64,000 nucleotides of DNA. Source: JAQTRU01 sp041645555. Its GTDB lineage: Bacteria; Patescibacteriota; Patescibacteriia; Patescibacteriales; JAQTRU01. Shown here in pieces: positions 8,143 through 15,681 of this stretch. The DNA lies in assembly GCA_041645555.1 (NCBI GenBank), contig JBAZPX010000002.1, forward strand, positions 58,696 to 122,695. The letters are read 5' to 3'. The translations under genes were made by a program, and so were the position numbers. Within the stretch, counting starts at the first letter, position 1, and every line of letters starts with the position of its first letter. The notes beneath the pieces are model-generated. The model was not told where the DNA came from. It ran no database searches and saw nothing but the letters and a program-made list of their open reading frames with translations.

Positions 8143-9408
8143 ATGCTGGACATAAAATTCATCCGCGCCAATGCGGCTAAAATCAAGGAGGCGGCCAAAA
8201 ATAAAAATATTAAGGTTGATCTTGATAAACTCCTTAAAGTTGACGAGGAGAGACGGGAAGGGCAGGCTAAAATTGACGAGTTAAGAAGTAAACGAAACGA
8301 GTTAGCGGCCGCAGCCAAAGGAGGCAAGCCCGCGCCAGCCCAAATTGAAGAGGGGAAGAAGCTGAAAGAAGAAATTGCCGACTTAGAAAAAAAATCTGAA
8401 AAAATTGAAGGGGAATACAGGGACTTAATGGAAAGAGTCCCGAATCTTTATTATCCTGACACGCCGATTGGAAAAGATGATTCGGAAAACAAAGAAATTG
8501 AAAGAATAGGGGATCCGACTAAATTTAGCTTTACCCCCAAAGACCACGTTACTCTGGGCAAGGAATTGGATGTTTTAGATTTTGAAACTGCGGCGAAGGT
8601 TTCAGGCGCCGGATTTTTCTACTTAAAAAATGAGCTGGCTTTGCTCGAATTCGCTTTAATCCAGTTCGCTTTGGAAAAATTGGTAAGTAAAGGTTTTACT
8701 CCTTTTTCCACGCCCGATTTAGCTAAAAGTTTTATCATGAACGGCACGGGCTATAACCCCAGAGGCAATGAAGACCAGATTTATGAGGTAAAAGGCGAGG
8801 ATACTTCCTTAATTGCCACGGCCGAAATTACCTTAGGCGGCTATTTAGCCAATAAGACGCTAAAAGAAGAGGATTTAGACATAAAATACGTCGGTTTTTC
8901 CCATTGTTTCAGGAAAGAAGCCGGAGCTTATGGCAAAGAATCCCGCGGCCTTTACCGCGTTCACCAGTTCAGCAAAGTGGAAATGTTCGTTTTTTCTAAA
9001 CCGGAGACTTCGGAAAAAATGCACCAGGAGATGAAAGAAATTGAAAAAGAAATCTATACCGAGCTGGGCATTCCTTTCCGGGTAATGGAAATCTGCACCG
9101 GAGATTTAGGCGGACCGGCTTACCGGAAGTACGATTTAGAAGCCTGGATGCCGATGAAAAATGACTGGGGAGAAGTCACTAGCTGCTCCAATTGCACCGA
9201 CTTTCAGGCTCGGCGCCTGAATATAAAATATAAAACCAAAGAAGGCAAAACCGAATATGTCCATACCTTAAATGGCACAGCTATCACCTCCAGCCGCGCT
9301 CCTTTGGTAATCCTGGAAAATTTTCAGCAAGCCGACGGTTCGGTCGCAATTCCTAAAGCCCTGCACAAATATTTACCGGGCGGCCTTAAAGTCATAAAAA
9401 GGAAATAA
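8143..9408 (+). CDS. serS: Seryl-tRNA synthetase
   Basis: A 421-aa class II synthetase that charges tRNA-Ser. The N-terminal two-helix coiled-coil arm (about 28-100) that grips tRNA-Ser is evident. Motif 2 is FRKEAGAYGKESRGLYRVHQFSKVEMF and motif 3 is NGTAITSSRAPLVILENFQQADGSVAIPKAL. The serine-binding TAEITLGG and the core SCSNCTDFQARR are also present. Length is normal. The metallophosphoesterase gene begins 2 bp after the stop. Confidence 0.97.
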   Translation: MLDIKFIRANAAKIKEAAKNKNIKVDLDKLLKVDEERREGQAKIDELRSKRNELAAAAKGGKPAPAQIEEGKKLKEEIADLEKKSEKIEGEYRDLMERVPNLYYPDTPIGKDDSENKEIERIGDPTKFSFTPKDHVTLGKELDVLDFETAAKVSGAGFFYLKNELALLEFALIQFALEKLVSKGFTPFSTPDLAKSFIMNGTGYNPRGNEDQIYEVKGEDTSLIATAEITLGGYLANKTLKEEDLDIKYVGFSHCFRKEAGAYGKESRGLYRVHQFSKVEMFVFSKPETSEKMHQEMKEIEKEIYTELGIPFRVMEICTGDLGGPAYRKYDLEAWMPMKNDWGEVTSCSNCTDFQARRLNIKYKTKEGKTEYVHTLNGTAITSSRAPLVILENFQQADGSVAIPKALHKYLPGGLKVIKRK

Positions 9409-9410
9409 GT

Positions 9411-10316
9411 ATGATTTTGACATCTATCGGCGTGGCCGTTTTCTATTTTAGTTATTTAGTCATTTTTTTCTTGATATATTTAATCTGGCAGTTTGATAAG
9501 TTAAACGGGCCAGTCGCGATTTTTTTAATTTTAGCTTGCCTTCTTTTCCTCTACGCCCGCTTCTTAGAGCCGAATATAATAAAAATAAGGCGTTATAAAA
9601 TAAAGCTAAATAAAAAAATTACCGCCCCTTTCCGGATAGCGGTTTGGGCTGACCCGCATATTGGTTTATTCACAAAAAGTCAGTTTTTAAAAAAAGTCAT
9701 AAAAAAAGTTAACCAGCTTAAACCTGATTTTATCCTTATTCCCGGAGATTTTGTCTATAATTTAGCCGAGAAAAAAATAGAAGATAAATTCGGTTGTTTA
9801 AAAAATTTATCTGTTCCGACCTTTGCGGTTTTTGGCGGTCATGACTGCGGAGTTGAGAGAGAAAAGGATGTTTCCGGACAGTTAGGAAAAATTTTGGCGG
9901 ATTACGGCTTAAAAATTATTGACAATGGAATCGAAGAAATAAAAATAAAGGGGCAACAGATTAAAATAATAGGGTTAAGCGATATAGAAACAAGACAACC
10001 TGATTACAATTTAATAAAAAATCTTACTGACGACGACGTTAATATAGTTCTCGCGCATAACCCGGATACGGCTTATGAATTCCCGTCTTATAATATGGAT
10101 TTAGTTGTCTGTGGGCATACGCATGGCGGCCAAGTCAGAATTTATCCTTTTTATAAATACGCTTATAAATACATTGCGAGGATGGCCCATGATTTTGATA
10201 AAGATTTACGGAATTTTAGAGGAACAAAAGTATTTATTACAACCGGCATTGGTCTAGACGGCTTGCCATTTAGATTTTTAATGCCGCCGGTGATTGATAT
10301 TTTAGAAATTGAATAA
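9411..10316 (+). CDS. Membrane-anchored metallophosphoesterase (YkuE-like)
   Basis: A 301-aa calcineurin-like phosphoesterase with two N-terminal hydrophobic segments (about 5-50). The metal-binding motifs run in order: WADPHIG (D-x-H), IPGDFV (GD), FGGHDCG, VLAHNPD and CGHTHGGQVRIYP. The third motif is usually GNHD; here the asparagine is replaced by glycine, which could affect activity. YkuE/YaeI-like proteins act on phospholipid or UDP-lipid substrates outside the cytoplasm, but the substrate is unknown here. Confidence 0.85.
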   Translation: MILTSIGVAVFYFSYLVIFFLIYLIWQFDKLNGPVAIFLILACLLFLYARFLEPNIIKIRRYKIKLNKKITAPFRIAVWADPHIGLFTKSQFLKKVIKKVNQLKPDFILIPGDFVYNLAEKKIEDKFGCLKNLSVPTFAVFGGHDCGVEREKDVSGQLGKILADYGLKIIDNGIEEIKIKGQQIKIIGLSDIETRQPDYNLIKNLTDDDVNIVLAHNPDTAYEFPSYNMDLVVCGHTHGGQVRIYPFYKYAYKYIARMAHDFDKDLRNFRGTKVFITTGIGLDGLPFRFLMPPVIDILEIE

Positions 10317-10332
10317 CTACGAATTACAAATC
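10317..10332. repeat. Left arm of an inverted repeat flanking the 139-aa gene
   Basis: CTACGAATTACAAATC matches the reverse complement of 10851-10866 at 15 of 16 positions. Together the arms bracket one small gene between the metallophosphoesterase gene and ddl. Confidence 0.6.
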
Positions 10333-10386
10333 TATTACAAATTTACAAATACCAAATTTTACATCTAACTAAGGATTAAAACCATT

Positions 10387-10806
10387 ATGGATATAAAAGA
10401 CATTTTACTAATTATTTTCCCGTTTATCTCGGGTGTAATAAGCGCCTGGATTACTTATTTATTCACACTTAGGGCGAAGAAGAATGAAAATATCTTGAAG
10501 TTTAAAGAAGAAAAATATGCAAATCTTTTAATTCTCTTGCAAGGCTTTGTCGGGAATACCACTTCCGGAGAACTTAAAAAGAAATTTTTTGAAGAACAAT
10601 ACAAGTCATGGTTATATGCGTCAGATGATGTTGTTGAGTCCGTGAATGATCTGGTAAAATTACTTATTGAGGAAAGAGGCAAAACTCCAGATTCTAAAAG
10701 AGGGAGAGATGTCGTTGGAAATATTGTTCTGCAAATGAGAAAAGATTTACTGGGAAAGACAAAGCTGGAAAATAATGATTTTTGGTATACGGATGTTATT
10801 GAATAA
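10387..10806 (+). CDS. Hypothetical membrane-anchored 139-aa protein
   Basis: The N-terminal hydrophobic segment (ILLIIFPFISGVISAWITYLF) anchors a helical, charged cytoplasmic part (TLRAKKNENILKFKEEKYANLLILLQGF...). The layout resembles small phage- or island-type membrane proteins with an N-terminal anchor. The gene is bracketed by inverted repeats at 10,317 and 10,851, which suggests insertion as a cassette. No family was recognised. Confidence 0.55.
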   Translation: MDIKDILLIIFPFISGVISAWITYLFTLRAKKNENILKFKEEKYANLLILLQGFVGNTTSGELKKKFFEEQYKSWLYASDDVVESVNDLVKLLIEERGKTPDSKRGRDVVGNIVLQMRKDLLGKTKLENNDFWYTDVIE

Positions 10807-10850
10807 AATATTTTAATTTCTAAGTTAAATATTATTCGTATATTTGTATT

Positions 10851-10866
10851 GATTCGTAATTCGTAG
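10851..10866. repeat. Right arm of the inverted repeat
   Basis: GATTCGTAATTCGTAG is the partner of 10,317-10,332 and lies 10 bp before the ddl start codon. Confidence 0.6.
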
Positions 10867-10876
10867 GAGTAAAAAT

Positions 10877-11812
10877 ATGCCAAAAATAAAAATTGCTTTG
10901 CTTTCCGGCGGTTGGGGAGAGGAGAGGGAAATCTCCTTAAAGACTGGGGAGCAGATTTACAAAGCGCTTGATAAAAAGAAATACCAGGTTTCGAGATTCG
11001 ACCCCAAAAACGATTTAGGAAAATTTTTTAGCGACGCTTTAAAGAAAAAATTTAACCTGATATTCCCGGCTTTGCACGGCCCTTTTGGCGAAGACGGAAA
11101 ACTGCAGGGGCTTTTGGATATTCTCGGAACGCCCTATTTATTCTCCGGCTGTTTGGCAAGCGCCTTGGCTATGAATAAATATAAGACCAAAGTGATTGTT
11201 AAACAGGAGGGGGTAGTAATGGCTCGCGATATCCTGATTAGAAAAGGAGAAAAATTTACTTTGAATAAAATTATTGGGAAATTGTCCTTGCCTATAGTTG
11301 TTAAGCCGTCTGAATTAGGCTCATCCGTTGGCATGTCCATTGCTAAAACCAAAAAAGAACTGGAGCAGGGGATTAAAACCGCTTTCCGGCATGATAAAGA
11401 GGCGCTTTTGGAAAAATTTATAAAAGGCAGGGAGCTAACTGTGCCGGTTATGGGCAATAATCCGCCCAAGGCCCTGCCGGTAATTGAAATCATACCGAAA
11501 ATCTCCGGCTGGTTTGACTATAAAGCGAAATATGAAGTGGGCGGCAGCGAGGAGGTCTGCCCGGCTAAAATCCCCGCCAGAATCAAAATAGAAGCCCAAA
11601 GAGAGGCCGTAGCCGCTTATAAAGCTATTGGCTGTAAAGATCTGGCTCGAGCGGATTTTATTTGGGAAAAGGGGAGTAATAAGCTTTATTTCTTAGAAAT
11701 AAATACTATCCCGGGTATGACCGCCACTTCTTTAGTGCCTAAATCCGCTAAAGCCGCCAGAATGACCTTTAGCCAATTCTTAGATAAGTTAATTAGCGGA
11801 GCTTTAAAATAA
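10877..11812 (+). CDS. ddl: D-alanine--D-alanine ligase
   Basis: A 311-aa ATP-grasp enzyme that makes D-Ala-D-Ala for peptidoglycan. The N-terminal GGWGEEREISLKTG and LHGPFGEDGKLQGLLDILGTPYLFSG match Ddl. VVKPSELGSSVGMSIAKT forms part of the ATP-grasp core, and FLEINTIPGMTATSLVPKSA carries metal and substrate ligands. It lies directly upstream of an ftsQ-like gene, the classical cell-wall and division gene order. Confidence 0.95.
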   Translation: MPKIKIALLSGGWGEEREISLKTGEQIYKALDKKKYQVSRFDPKNDLGKFFSDALKKKFNLIFPALHGPFGEDGKLQGLLDILGTPYLFSGCLASALAMNKYKTKVIVKQEGVVMARDILIRKGEKFTLNKIIGKLSLPIVVKPSELGSSVGMSIAKTKKELEQGIKTAFRHDKEALLEKFIKGRELTVPVMGNNPPKALPVIEIIPKISGWFDYKAKYEVGGSEEVCPAKIPARIKIEAQREAVAAYKAIGCKDLARADFIWEKGSNKLYFLEINTIPGMTATSLVPKSAKAARMTFSQFLDKLISGALK

Positions 11813-11814
11813 AT

Positions 11815-12711
11815 ATGTATAAAAGGAGGAAAAAAATTGATTATTACGACAAAAATCTGGCTAATCCGTTCTTCCATCGCCGGCGGAAGAAAAGGATAAG
11901 TTTTTCCACGAGCTGGTCGGGAAAAAGAAAATTGATGGCTCTTCTGATTTTAGTCTTGGCCGGCGGTTTGGTTTGGCTTATTTTTTCTCAAACTATTTTT
12001 TCAATCAACAACATAACCGTCAGGGGGGCAATAAGAATTCCGACGGGGGAAATCGAAAACCTGGCCTGGCAGCAAACAAGGGAAAAAAGATTTTTATTCT
12101 TTCCCCAAAAAAATATTTTTACTTTCAGCAAGGAGGGGGTAAAGGGAAAGTTAGAACAAAGTTATTCTTTTGAAAAACTTACTATCAATAAAAATCTTCC
12201 CCACACCTTAGTAATTGATATCCAGGAAAAATCGTACGCTTTCATCTGGTGCGAAGGAGAAAAATATTATTATGCTGATATCGATGGCTATATGATAAAC
12301 GAAGTTAGCCCTTTAGAGATAAAGCAAAAAAAATATCCGATAATCCAAAACCAAGGCGACGGAAAAATAATTAATGATTCCGCCGGCGGATTGGGCAGAA
12401 TTGACATCAACGAAAATCATATAAACTATATTATAAATCTCTCCGATAGGTTTCTGGCTGGAAAAAATGGAGCCGGGGAGGCAGGAGGAAGTTTCCAGGA
12501 CTTAATTATTGAAAAATTTATAATAGATAAAGACGCTAATACCGTAAAGATGGCTTTAGCCGAAGGTCCGACCGTGTATTTCAACACTAATGAAGACCAG
12601 GAAAAACAAATAAAAAAATTACTAACCATAAAAGAGGAAACGCTAAAGGATGATTTCAAAAACAAAAGCTATATAGATTTAAGATATGGGGACCGGGTTT
12701 ATTACCGATAA
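11815..12711 (+). CDS. ftsQ: Cell division protein FtsQ/DivIB (POTRA)
   Basis: A 298-aa bitopic protein with a basic cytoplasmic N-terminus (about 1-40), one transmembrane helix (LMALLILVLAGGLVWLIFS) and an extracytoplasmic POTRA domain (IFSINNITVRGAIRIPTGEIENLAWQ). It would scaffold the divisome at the septum. A second beta-rich region follows. The start is 2 bp after ddl, which supports the ddl-ftsQ pairing. Sequence identity to known FtsQ is usually low, so the call rests on architecture and context. Confidence 0.85.
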   Translation: MYKRRKKIDYYDKNLANPFFHRRRKKRISFSTSWSGKRKLMALLILVLAGGLVWLIFSQTIFSINNITVRGAIRIPTGEIENLAWQQTREKRFLFFPQKNIFTFSKEGVKGKLEQSYSFEKLTINKNLPHTLVIDIQEKSYAFIWCEGEKYYYADIDGYMINEVSPLEIKQKKYPIIQNQGDGKIINDSAGGLGRIDINENHINYIINLSDRFLAGKNGAGEAGGSFQDLIIEKFIIDKDANTVKMALAEGPTVYFNTNEDQEKQIKKLLTIKEETLKDDFKNKSYIDLRYGDRVYYR

Positions 12712-12718
12712 ATAAATA

Positions 12719-12736
12719 CCCCCTTGATAAAGGGGG
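12719..12736. repeat. CCCCCTT/AAGGGGG hairpin after ftsQ
   Basis: CCCCCTT (12719-12725) pairs with AAGGGGG (12730-12736) across GATA and is followed by another G-run (GGTTAGGGGG). It has no clear T-tract, so it looks more like a dispersed palindromic repeat than a terminator. The 580 bp from ftsQ to the dif-like site otherwise holds only the doubtful small gene at 12,995. Confidence 0.45.
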
Positions 12737-12994
12737 TTAGGGGGATTAAGACCTAAATTTTATTTTGATTTTTATATAATCTTGTTTAATCTTAGCTATT
12801 TTTGCTAATATTAGCCAAAAACAATAATGCCATAAAAATGAACGGCCGTTCGTCTCAATGGCAAAAATTATCCAAGCGCGAAAAATTTCAATTAGAAATA
12901 AAAATTCCTTACAACAACAAAAATATCATCTATAATAAAATCTAAATCATAGATTATAAATCACTTAAATTACTAAATTAGAAATTTAAAATTT

Positions 12995-13189
12995 TTGGCC
13001 AAAGACGTATCAGAGTACCATAAAGATTTTAAATTTTACAAACCTATGGACGAAAAAATATTTAGATTCTTATTTATCCTGGCGGCCTTAGTCTACGGCC
13101 TGGTCTTTATCGGGATTTTTCTGATATTTCTAAAAATCTTGTTATTATTCGCGCCGGAGATAAATATAATAGGATTAACGATTACTTAG
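12995..13189 (+). CDS. Possible small membrane protein (64 aa)
   Basis: The frame starts at a TTG at 12995; an ATG at 13046 would give 47 aa. The product contains one long hydrophobic segment (FLFILAALVYGLVFIGIFLIFLKILLLFA). No ribosome site is visible for either start. It lies in host DNA between ftsQ and the element. It may be real because the hydrophobic pattern is coherent, but the evidence is weak. Confidence 0.35.
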   Translation: MAKDVSEYHKDFKFYKPMDEKIFRFLFILAALVYGLVFIGIFLIFLKILLLFAPEINIIGLTIT

Positions 13190-13281
13190 AGGATGAGAAG
13201 GGCGGCAGAGTTTAGATATTAACCTTAAGGAGCACGGCTTGCCACGGCTAAACGAAAGATATATTATATATTATAGACTAT

Positions 13282-13309
13282 AGGTTAATTAATCTACATT
13301 ATGCGAAGT
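13282..13309 (-). other. dif: Left dif-like junction (attL)
   Basis: Read on the minus strand, this 28-bp site is ACTTCGCATAA-TGTAGA-TTAATTAACCT, with the 11-6-11 layout of dif. Against E. coli dif it matches 8 of 11 in the XerC arm, 5 of 6 in the centre and 6 of 11 in the XerD arm. The XerD-side arm (13282-13292) lies in host DNA, and the XerC arm (13299-13309) points into the element. From 13,292 onward the sequence is repeated exactly at 52,943. Confidence 0.8.
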
Positions 13310-13313
13310 ATTG
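13292..13313 (+). repeat. Left copy of the 22-bp direct repeat bounding the element
   Basis: Identical to 52943-52964. It contains the central region and whole XerC arm (TTATGCGAAGT on this strand) plus ATTG. The flanks differ at once on both sides. Confidence 0.9.
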
Positions 13314-13410
13314 ATGTAAAAAAAATAAAACTCTGTGATTATATCCCCTCTTGTCAAAGTGCCAGTTTAACCTATCTGCTACCATTATATCATATTAGGG
13401 ACAAAAGTCA

Positions 13411-13440
13411 AGGCCGGTTGCGGGACCGGCCTTTTATTTT
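13411..13440 (+). terminator. Terminator inside the left end
   Basis: AGGCCGGT and ACCGGCCT pair across GCGGG and are followed by TTTATTTT on the plus strand. It sits just after the 3' end of the minus-strand 100-aa gene and could insulate the element from host transcription. Confidence 0.75.
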
Positions 13441-13741
13441 AAATTTCATTTTTTATCGCTTCCTTAATGGAGCCCGGGACAATGTTTGCCAGCCAGCGGG
13501 AAAATCTTAAAGGCTGCTTCTCTTTTATAATTTCCACTCGCACCTTGTAGTCAATAAAATTTCTTTTAAAAAAGTCGGTTAAATCGTGATCGCTAATGGC
13601 CATCTTCCGGCCGTAGTCGTCATAACCGATAAACAGTCCCCTCCTCCCACGGTCATCAAAAACTAACGTTCCTAAAGACATCGGCCGTCCCCCATTCGGA
13701 TTGACCAATGATTTTTTGTTAACGACGATTGCGTTTTCCAT
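13439..13741 (-). CDS. Hypothetical 100-aa protein at the left end
   Basis: The product MENAIVVNKKSLVNPNGGRPMSLGTLVFDDRGRRGLFIGYDDYGRKMAISDHDL... looks like a small soluble protein with a beta-rich N-terminal half and a basic C-terminus. It is the first gene inside the left junction and is transcribed toward it. Genes in this place in prophages can be lysogeny or accessory genes, but no family was recognised and no helix-turn-helix is clear. Confidence 0.5.
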   Translation of the reverse strand: MENAIVVNKKSLVNPNGGRPMSLGTLVFDDRGRRGLFIGYDDYGRKMAISDHDLTDFFKRNFIDYKVRVEIIKEKQPLRFSRWLANIVPGSIKEAIKNEI

Positions 13742-13783
13742 AGCATTTGACAGACAAATTTAAGCCCTCCATTAAATTTATGC

Positions 13784-13860
13784 TATAATTATTACAGCCT
13801 GTTTGGGGGTGTCAGCCCTCATCCAGGTTAGAAAAAGCGGTTTGACAGCCGCTTTTTCGT
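13784..13860 (+). ncRNA. Small RNA unit 1 (extended -10, hairpin, terminator)
   Basis: An extended -10 box (TGCTATAAT, 13781-13789) precedes a short leader with CCTG/CAGG and GGG/CCC pairing, then a clean terminator: AAAAAGCGG (13832-13840) with CCGCTTTTT (13849-13857). No reading frame lies within or just downstream, so a ~65-nt transcript is likely. No known RNA family was recognised. Confidence 0.5.
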
Positions 13861-13903
13861 TAAACCGCTTTATCTTAGCATGGGCAATTTAAAAGTCAAG
13901 TAG

Positions 13904-13932
13904 TTGACAAACATTTTAAACTATCATACACT
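13904..13932 (+). promoter_or_regulatory. Promoter of small RNA unit 2
   Basis: TTGACA (13904-13909) and TACACT (13927-13932) are separated by 17 bp. The expected start, about 13,939-13,941, coincides with the first base of the antisense stretch described for the RNA. Confidence 0.65.
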
Positions 13933-13939
13933 GTTGATA

Positions 13940-14078
13940 AGTGGAAATCCAGGATTGAAATGAATCGAACTCGGATTGTGGGTGGGTCTAACCAACCCTA
14001 ATTCTTAAGGGAAATGAAACCTTGAGGGCATATAATTGCCTACAATCGCAAAAACCTCCGAAAGGGGGTTTTTGTTTT
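13940..14078 (+). ncRNA. Cloverleaf-like small RNA with 5' antisense to the tRNA-like gene
   Basis: The predicted transcript begins with GTGGAAATCCAGGATTGA (13941-13958), the exact reverse complement of 14122-14139, which covers the anticodon arm of the tRNA-like gene downstream. The body folds as a four-way junction: GATTGT/ACAATC (13974-13979 with 14042-14047) encloses hairpins at 13980-13998, 14004-14026 and 14027-14040. It ends in a terminator, AAAAACCTCC/GGGGGTTTTT (14050-14073), followed by a short T-rich run. No family was recognised. An antisense regulator of the tRNA-like RNA is one possibility. Confidence 0.6.
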
Positions 14079-14106
14079 GTCTGGAATGGTATATAGTTAT
14101 TATTAC

Positions 14107-14174
14107 GGGCCTGGATTGGTATCAATCCTGGATTTCCACTCCATGGGTTGCGGGTTCGATTCCCGCCAGGTCCA
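14107..14174 (+). tRNA. tRNA-like gene, anticodon UCC (Gly) if functional
   Basis: The acceptor stem GGGCCTG (14107-14113) pairs with CAGGTCC (14167-14173) with one G-U, and A174 is the discriminator. The T arm GCGGG-TTCGATT-CCCGC (14150-14166) is canonical. The anticodon arm TGGA-TTTCCAC-TCCA gives anticodon TCC. The D arm (GATT/AATC) leaves no room for positions 8-9 and the fifth anticodon-stem pair is a mismatch, giving only 68 nt. It may be a shortened phage tRNA or a tRNA mimic. CCA is not encoded. Confidence 0.55.
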
Positions 14175-14343
14175 AAAGGTTACTCTTGACTTAATTATGC
14201 AGATTTGCTAAGATTTTACATCCTATGCTTAATCCTGCTATAATGTTAATAACTTTAAGGACTCAAAAAATTAAGCATAACTTTATGCAAAAAGGCATAA
14301 ACAACCCTGTTAAAATAAGCGGCTGATTTTTTATTATAAAAAT

Positions 14344-14913
14344 ATGTCAAAATTTGGATTTATAAAAAGCATCGGCGATTTATTTCTGGCGGATCTTAAG
14401 GCGGCAATAATTGGCCGCTTGAGTTCGGTTGAAACCAAGATTGATGGACTGAACAAAGATATGGATAAACTTGATGGAGGTGTATCTGAAATTAAAAATG
14501 AGGTTAAATCGCTTAATTGCCGAACTTTTAAATTAGAATCGGCCGCTATTGAAATACAAAATATTTTACAAATGGCCGGGGCGTCTGTTTGCCAAAAATT
14601 ATCTATCGGCCCTGGCTCCCCCCTTAAGCTTATGCCTTATGGAGAAGAAATAGCTAAAGATGTTGACGCCTACAAATTTGTGGAAGTTAATAAAGATTTC
14701 CTTTTTCAATCAATAGAAAATAAAAATCACAAAACCCCCTATGACGTTCAGGAAGCGTCAATGAAAGTTTTGCGCGAATATCTTTCTAATCCTATAATGG
14801 ACGCCTTTAAATCCTATGCTTTTAGCAAAGGGATTAGAATCGATGATATTTTGGATGTTGCCGGGATAATATTAAGGGATGAATATCTTAAAGCTCATCC
14901 GGAGATTAAATAA
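14344..14913 (+). CDS. Hypothetical 189-aa coiled-coil protein
   Basis: First of three rightward genes at the element's left end. Residues about 15-60 (LKAAIIGRLSSVETKIDGLNKDMDKLDGGVSEIKNEVKSL) form a coiled coil. The C-terminal two thirds are soluble and mixed, with no recognised motif. An extended -10 (TGCTATAAT near 14,231-14,239) upstream could drive the cassette. Its direction is opposite to the structural genes, which suggests expression from the integrated state, but this is inference. Confidence 0.55.
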   Translation: MSKFGFIKSIGDLFLADLKAAIIGRLSSVETKIDGLNKDMDKLDGGVSEIKNEVKSLNCRTFKLESAAIEIQNILQMAGASVCQKLSIGPGSPLKLMPYGEEIAKDVDAYKFVEVNKDFLFQSIENKNHKTPYDVQEASMKVLREYLSNPIMDAFKSYAFSKGIRIDDILDVAGIILRDEYLKAHPEIK

Positions 14914-14924
14914 TAAATAAATTT

Positions 14925-15449
14925 ATGCTTAATTTTATTAAAGAGAATTGGTTTAAAGCAATTATTGTGGTGTTATTTTTGGTTACTCCCCTATTTGTTT
15001 ATGCCCGTAGCGGTTGTTGCTCTTGGCATGGTGGTGTTTGCGGTTGTAGATGTTGTGATGGCACTTCGTTATCGGCTACTTGCGCTCCTTATTATCCTGG
15101 ATGTAATAACACGACAGTTTTAAATTTGTCCGCTTTTGGTGTGAAATCAACATCTAAACCAGTTGCTAAAACATCAAAATTATCCGATAGTTTAATAGAT
15201 ACTCTTTATTACAATACCTGTTATCAAAAGGATGTGAATGATAAATTTTTATTCAGAAAAAAGGGGGTTAACTATTATGACGACCAATGCAGTATTTATA
15301 TAGACAGCGGGTTAGAAAAATTTATTATTAATAGCGGGCTGGCCTCTAACTCAATTAATATCCACAAGTGGGCTTACAATTTTAAAAAATATATGAAAGA
15401 TAATGGTATTATAGATAGATGGGAATGTTATCAATTATATAATAAATAA
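14925..15449 (+). CDS. Secreted Cys-rich protein (possible lysogenic-conversion factor)
   Basis: A 174-aa protein with an N-terminal signal or anchor (WFKAIIVVLFLVTPLFVYARS). It is followed at once by a cysteine-rich block, GCCSWHGGVCGCRCCDG, and CAPYYPGC, which hold nine cysteines and a histidine and could bind metal or form disulfides. The rest (about 70-174) is polar with two or three more cysteines. I recall this block from small secreted bacterial and phage proteins of unknown role. It is coded with its two neighbours, 11 bp after the coiled-coil gene. Confidence 0.6.
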   Translation: MLNFIKENWFKAIIVVLFLVTPLFVYARSGCCSWHGGVCGCRCCDGTSLSATCAPYYPGCNNTTVLNLSAFGVKSTSKPVAKTSKLSDSLIDTLYYNTCYQKDVNDKFLFRKKGVNYYDDQCSIYIDSGLEKFIINSGLASNSINIHKWAYNFKKYMKDNGIIDRWECYQLYNK

Positions 15450-15453
15450 TTTT

Positions 15454-15681
15454 ATGAACAAATTAAATCAAATTTTAAAGTTTTTGCCAGACATTTTTAT
15501 TCTAGCTGGCATTTGGATTTTGTCTTATAATATTCTTCGCCCTATATCAGGCGGGTTACCGAGCCTAAATTTTTATGATTCGCATGTTAATGAAAAAGTA
15601 TTTGGAATAATGCTTATTGCTTTAGGTCTAGACTTTCTGATAAGAAAAATTTTAAAAAACAAAATTAATAAGCTACTATAA
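15454..15681 (+). CDS. Small membrane protein (75 aa, two spans)
   Basis: Two hydrophobic segments (FLPDIFILAGIWILSYNIL and VFGIMLIALGLDFLI) are joined by a short loop, with a basic C-terminus. It follows the Cys-rich gene by 4 bp and overlaps the convergent 1756-aa gene by 6 bp. No family was recognised. Confidence 0.5.
   Translation: MNKLNQILKFLPDIFILAGIWILSYNILRPISGGLPSLNFYDSHVNEKVFGIMLIALGLDFLIRKILKNKINKLL

Noticed and set aside
13301..13510. 69-aa frame starting inside the left repeat
   Set aside because: It crosses a terminator and overlaps the leftward 100-aa gene; composition is not protein-like.
14107..14174. Possible 3' end of a tmRNA because of its T arm
   Set aside because: The acceptor partner lies only 54 nt upstream, with a complete anticodon arm between, so a tRNA-like gene fits better.
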